A stretch of 64,000 nucleotides of DNA from Atherinomorus stipes (lineage: Eukaryota; Chordata; Actinopteri; Atheriniformes; Atherinidae), in assembly GCA_023101725.1 (NCBI GenBank), contig JALJCO010003102.1, forward strand, positions 409,454 to 473,453, given 5' to 3'. Shown one piece after another: positions 59,346 through 64,000 of this stretch; the stretch's first letter is position 1; each line of letters opens with the position of its first letter. The notes beneath the pieces were generated by a model that did no database searches, was not told where the DNA came from, and saw only the letters and a list, made by a program, of their open reading frames with translations. The translations under genes and the position numbers were made by a program.

Positions 59346-62300
59346 GATGGTGAAAATTGGCCAAAAAAAAGTCCTTTATATAAGTGGTATCACAAGGTTC
59401 TGGTAACTAGACCCAAAAGCAGACATACAGTATAAGATTAGATGACTGTTGAGGGATTTATTGACAGAGCCTGGTAAGCAGTGGATAATGTTGCGGACAG
59501 TCGGTCAGAGAAAAACACTGAATGACTGAGATGGAAAGCAGGGAGTGAGGCAAAGCAACAGAAAACAGAGGCACAGCGGACACAGGCTTGGCAAACAAGC
59601 CGAGTCGCTGGGATGGATTCTAAAAACATACTCTAAACTTCTGGGTCAATTAGTCGATCCGGTAATGAGGGGTGAAAAGACAGGAAAGATCTACAGCAGG
59701 AGATCAAAGAATTAGATGCAACTGAGTCAGGTAACTGCCAAGAAGACAGAATGCCACACCCACATACACTCACACACACACATTTCCCAAAGAGTACACA
59801 CTCGCTGCCTGTCCTTGATTCCTTTCTTCACTTCCAGTCTCTCTTACCAGAGGTACAAGTACATGAGACAATGAAAGATACTAGCATAAAGAGGACGAAG
59901 GCATGGGAATGAAATAAAAGGCCTTTTTGCTTCAAATTTGTCATTTTATATTCATGTTGGTTAAATATGATACAGCTGCGTCATCGGAACATTGTTTTGT
60001 TGCAGCCAAATGCAATTTCATTACTTTTGTCAGACTAGCAATAAATCTGTTTGTGACAAAGTTTATACTTATTTATATTTCATTCACAATGTGTAATTAA
60101 CCTTGCACGCCCCCTTCAAATGCGACTCAAAAAAAGGGAAAAAAAAAAAGACCAGAAAGGATACACTAGCGTGTTCTCTCTTATAGCTCCTCCAGCAAAC
60201 CCCTTCCATTGATTGTCTCTCCTCTCCTCTGAGTGCATTTTAGGAAACGAGACATCTTTCAAAATATTTGGCTGTGAACAATTTCTGGGACTCAGTCAGG
60301 AGGATGGAGGAGAAAAAGAGGAAGATGATGAACAAATTAGACAAATAGAATGTATTTACAGTTCAGACATGCATGCATGGAGGGAAAGGAGAGAGGGTAA
60401 ACAAAAAATGAAAATAAGCTCACAGCATGATGCAGTCCTGACAAGCGGTTCACTTGGTCATCTTTCACAAATCCCCCCCGCTCCAAACTCACAGTACTCT
60501 GACTGCTGTCTACTACAGGTACTGACAGCTCATAAGTACTTCAAATAACCCCTCTTCAAAAAACCTGATATATCCCTTGTGATACAGAAATACGAGTCAT
60601 CCGTGGTATAAAATCGCTGTCACAACCCTATGACAAAGAGTATGGGGGAATAAATTAAAATGTCAACACTTAATTAAATGCATCCTGTCTGCTTAAAATA
60701 TCTGGTGTGTGTGTTTTTGTTGCTATGGTTATGCACTCTGCTTGACACCTCTGGGGAAAACACAAATGAAAGAAGAGAAAAAGGTTTCATTTACTCCTGT
60801 TCAGTGTCAACAACCCAATTTAAGTTGTTCTGTGGAAAAAAGCATCTAAAATAAAAAATGAAAAAATCCCATCTATGCACACCTAAAACCTCTGAATGGA
60901 TCCATCCTTTACCGTGTACATCCATTTGTTAGGACCAGCAGACTCAAATGAACAGACTCAGTAGATACACTCAAATGTCCCTTTTGACACACACAATATA
61001 TTTGTGGGCTGCAAATGGTTGTTTAGACCATTAGGAGAGGTTTCATTTGGCTTGCCTAGGGGTTTGCACAAGACCCAGATACACTTAATGACATACCTAC
61101 ACTGCACTCACGCTGTGAGTTTTAGAGCCAATGAGAAAAGTGGGGTTTTAGTTATTACTCACATCCTCCTTCACTCTCATCTCTCCGGCCAAAGCTGCAG
61201 AGAGAGACGACCACGGCCATGAAATGGAGCATGGCTTTTGACAGGGCAAGAAAGGGTGAGAGGAGACTTTAGAGTGCGAAGGAGGGAGGGAGTGTGGGTG
61301 GGGGCAAGGCGAGATTTAATCCACTGAAATTGGGTTAATGTACTATGAAGTTGCCGTGCCAGTCAAGTGCACTGAGATGCCAAATTTCCACAGGATCTAT
61401 TTAGAAATGTTGTTTTGGATGTGGGCAGAGACAAAGACTTGAGGCAGGATGGAGAAAAAAGGGGATGGTAACCCCCTCGGTGAACCGAGACTATCACTGC
61501 TGTGAGTCTGGTTTTCGTTTGGGGTGAATAAAAAGGAAAAAAATATAGCGTACTGAGGAAATCTTTGGTTCTGACTTGAATCTCAATGGATTTTATGAAG
61601 GACCTCTGCTGATTTTTTTTCTTTTTGGTGTGTTTTTGTGTTTCAGTATATCTGCATCCAGTCTGTACATTTTCAGGCACTCTTAGGAACGAAAGGTACG
61701 CTTGAATAGAGAGATACTGGGGCCTGCTTAAACTCCCACATACTGACCTCATTTTTTTGCACGCATTAAGATTTTTTTTTTTATTTGTTATCCATTCAGA
61801 TAAAGTTTTTTTTCCTCTACACACACACATTTACTGTAAGTTCAACTCCACCAACACATCTAGGGAAGACCGCAGTGTGTTGTTATTCACCTGAAATCAT
61901 TAAACTTCATCAATTGACTTTTCGCTCAGGTCTTAACAGTGATTACCCCATGCAAGTTTAACTGAGGTAATAATTTCTCAGGTGCTGCTGACTGGATTTG
62001 CTGGTGTGTGAACTTGTCTGGAGTCAAGAACAGGATTTACAGCACAAAACAAATAAAGCCCCACACTGAATAAAGTACCAAAAAATGTATAAAAGGGTCT
62101 TTTTTATTGTTTGTTTTCTTTTCTTTTCATTGGTGTTTTGTGATATTCTTAAGATTCTGGAAATGCTTGGGACATGTGCTTTGCAAAATCCCATGCTTTT
62201 CTTTTGTTTTATTTTTTGTGACATATGTTGTGCTTTCTGAGGTATGTTTATATCTAGTTTTCTTTTTTGCTAAATCAAGAGTTTATTTTTTGGTATAATT

Positions 62301-62907
62301 TCTGTATTCATTCATTCAGTTTTTATTTTATCATGTTTTGAAAAAAAAAATGTAGTGCTTTCTTTTATATTTTCAACCTGTCTGAGATATGGTGTTTTCT
62401 GAATTGTTTTGTTGTAGGGGGTTGTGAAAAGCTATTTTGTTGTCTTTCCTTTATAATGCATTTTTGATGCTGATGTTTTCTTAACTGTGTTCGTGGCTTT
62501 GTTGTGTTTTGGGAAATATTTACATTTCTTTTTATATTTATTTCTTATTTACTTATATTTTCTGATGTTTTTGTGCTGTGTGAAATGCTTTGACGTTTTG
62601 GTAAGTATTATCTTTGGAGAAAATGATTTATCTTTATCTAATATCTGGTTTAAGTTATGTTGTCATATTTATAATATCACAGTGTTGATTTGGGTTATAC
62701 TCTGTGTCTAGTGTGTTTTGCACCTCAGGGGCTTACAAAATTTACAAAATAAAGTCCATTTCTGAACAAATTAGAATTGCATGTTGATAGCACAAACAAG
62801 AGCTGTTGCTGCTCAATTGTTTGGAGAGGGTTGGCAAAACTTTGCTTACCAGTTCCGGTTATTAAAACAAGATGTCTTAATGTTTGTGTAAGGTTTCATT
62901 TTTAACC
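59346..62907. other. Long non-coding stretch
   Basis: No gene recognised. The part 59395-59640 (GGTTCTGGTAACTAGACCCA and on) looks like a fish repeat end, class unknown. A CA run lies at 59770-59782. A plus-strand frame at 60213-60548 follows an acceptor-like TGCATTTTAG and contains an acidic GGEKEEDDEQ stretch, but I recognise no protein. Strongly T-rich from 62090 to 62730. The 155-codon minus-strand frame at 61363-61830 has no motif. Confidence 0.5.
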
Positions 62908-62911
62908 TTAA

Positions 62912-63790
62912 AGGAATAGTTCACCCTCAGAATGATTCAACTTTATTTTCCACTTACCCTGATGGTGAGCAAGACTCTGGAGCACTTTTTTAATATGTCA
63001 AATGCAGCCGGAGATCAGGACGACTTCTCATTTCCCCCCAATAGAGTTCGCTAGGGTCCAAGCCAAAAAGGTCCATAAAAGTCCACAAAAAATTGTCAAT
63101 ATTCCTCCATACTGCTCGTCCCATGTAATCCAAGTGCCCTGAGTGGGTAGCGTCCTGAATTTACTTGAAACTACGCCATTTAGTATATTTTTAGAGTCTA
63201 AACAAGACTACATCGCATGCCTAGCAAGCACGCCGATGCACGTTCACGAAACTACGGAAGACACGGCAGACGAGATCGCGTGTTCTCTTTTTCTTTCTTT
63301 CTTTCTTTCTTTCTTTCTTTAAGATCAATATCCAACCCCTCCTGTGTTCGTCCCGGTTTGTCTCGCGCTCTTACCACAATGTAAACAGTGAATTTCTTCT
63401 TCTACGCTTGCATTATTGGCAGAGTAGGCTCTGAACGCTGAGGCTTCCGTAGTTTCGTGACCGCACATGTGCGCGCTTCATGGAAGTAAACAATACTCCC
63501 TTTTAGGCTCAAAAAATATAGTAAATGACGTTGTTTCGAGTAAATTCTGGACGCTACACTCAGGACACTTGGATTACATGGGACGAGCAGTATGGAGGAA
63601 TATTGACAATTTTTTGTGGACTTTTTTGGACCTTTTTGGCTCGAACCCTGGCGAACTCCATTGGGGGGAAACGAGAAGTCGTCCTAAACGCCGGCTGCAT
63701 TTGACATATTAAAAAAGTGGTCCAGAGTCTTGCTCACCATCAGGGTAAGTGGAAAATAAAGTTAAATCATTCTGAGGGTGAACTATTCCT
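62912..63790. mobile_element. Palindromic TTAA-type element, 879 bp
   Basis: TTAA stands on both sides (62908-62911 and 63791-63794). The ends AGGAATAGTTCACCCTCAGA and GAGGGTGAACTATTCCT are inverted, and the arms pair closely for about 250 bases (for example CCTGATGGTGAGCAAGACTC with GAGTCTTGCTCACCATCAGG), with shorter matches up to CACGAAACTACGGAAG near the middle. The loop has a TTTC microsatellite (63291-63319). No coding sequence; an 81-codon frame (63467-63712) within the right arm is a by-product. The family is different from that at 43450 but target and AGG ends agree. Confidence 0.9.
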
Positions 63791-63794
63791 TTAA

Positions 63795-64000
63795 GATTTG
63801 ATTTTATTTAATTTCATTTCATTTCATTATCCCTGAAGGTAAACTGGAATGTTTCAGTAGTTTTTGTTTAGTCGATTCTTTTTTTATTTGTCATCTTTTT
63901 GTCTTTGTTTTGTTTGTGTACATAGGAGTAATTAATTATCACTCAAAAATGATTATTAGAGGGTCAGGTCATGGGTGATCCAGGGGTTATAACTAGGGTC
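63795..64000. other. Non-coding end of window
   Basis: AT-rich with a TTTCATTTCATTTCATT run at about 63811-63827. Nothing recognised. Confidence 0.5.

Noticed and set aside
61363..61830. 155-codon open frame on the minus strand
   Set aside because: Low-complexity lysine runs from poly-T and no recognisable family.
63467..63712. 81-codon open frame near the window end
   Set aside because: It lies wholly in an arm of the palindromic TTAA element and has no protein similarity I can see.

Overview
The window looks like a 64 kb stretch of teleost fish nuclear DNA, probably from a percomorph. The evidence is its AT-rich, intron-like background, fish-type L2 LINE relics, a tRNA-derived SINE, hAT, Harbinger, Tc1/mariner and TTAA-target non-autonomous DNA transposons, and microsatellites. 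The lineage is inferred from repeat types recalled from fish genomes; no search was run. I find no host protein-coding gene that I can support. Nearly all open frames are short and are either accidental or lie in transposon relics. The window is therefore an intergenic desert or the inside of a very large intron.

Layout. 1-9.3 kb: mostly unique DNA, with a Tc1/mariner transposase remnant (4.5 kb) and a decayed LINE on the minus strand (5.5-6.8 kb) ending in an ATTC microsatellite. 9.3-11.6 kb: two related palindromic elements side by side, the first holding a hAT insertion and the second a solo LTR. 12.5-15.4 kb: a long TA microsatellite, Tc1 and LINE pieces, then a foldback element with a LINE inserted in one arm. 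16.6-18.2 kb: a TA-flanked mariner-type MITE and a SINE with a 13-bp target duplication. 18.2-26 kb: mostly unique, except a TTAA-target element inserted in an arm of an older palindrome (23.1-23.9 kb).

26.0-28.3 kb: a hAT element whose last bases were hit by a 5'-truncated L2 LINE with a 416-codon open reverse transcriptase frame, the best preserved coding sequence here. 29.9-34.7 kb: two Harbinger-type elements carrying a relic Myb/SANT reading frame, a palindromic repeat containing tRNA-Glu-like units, a decayed second L2-type LINE, and a near-perfect 72-bp inverted duplication. 34.7-43.4 kb: mostly unique. 43.4-51.2 kb: a full foldback TTAA element, a 1.26 kb hAT element with a perfect 8-bp target duplication, a LINE 3' end, and another element with inverted ends. 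51.2-64 kb: unique DNA with scattered repeats, a second tRNA-like copy next to a MITE (56 kb), and an 879-bp palindromic TTAA element at the end.

No genes act together as a pathway. The main information is insertion history: several nested insertions can be read to the base from target-site duplications, which gives a relative order of transposon activity. The most unusual single structure is the inverted duplication at 33,868-34,022.
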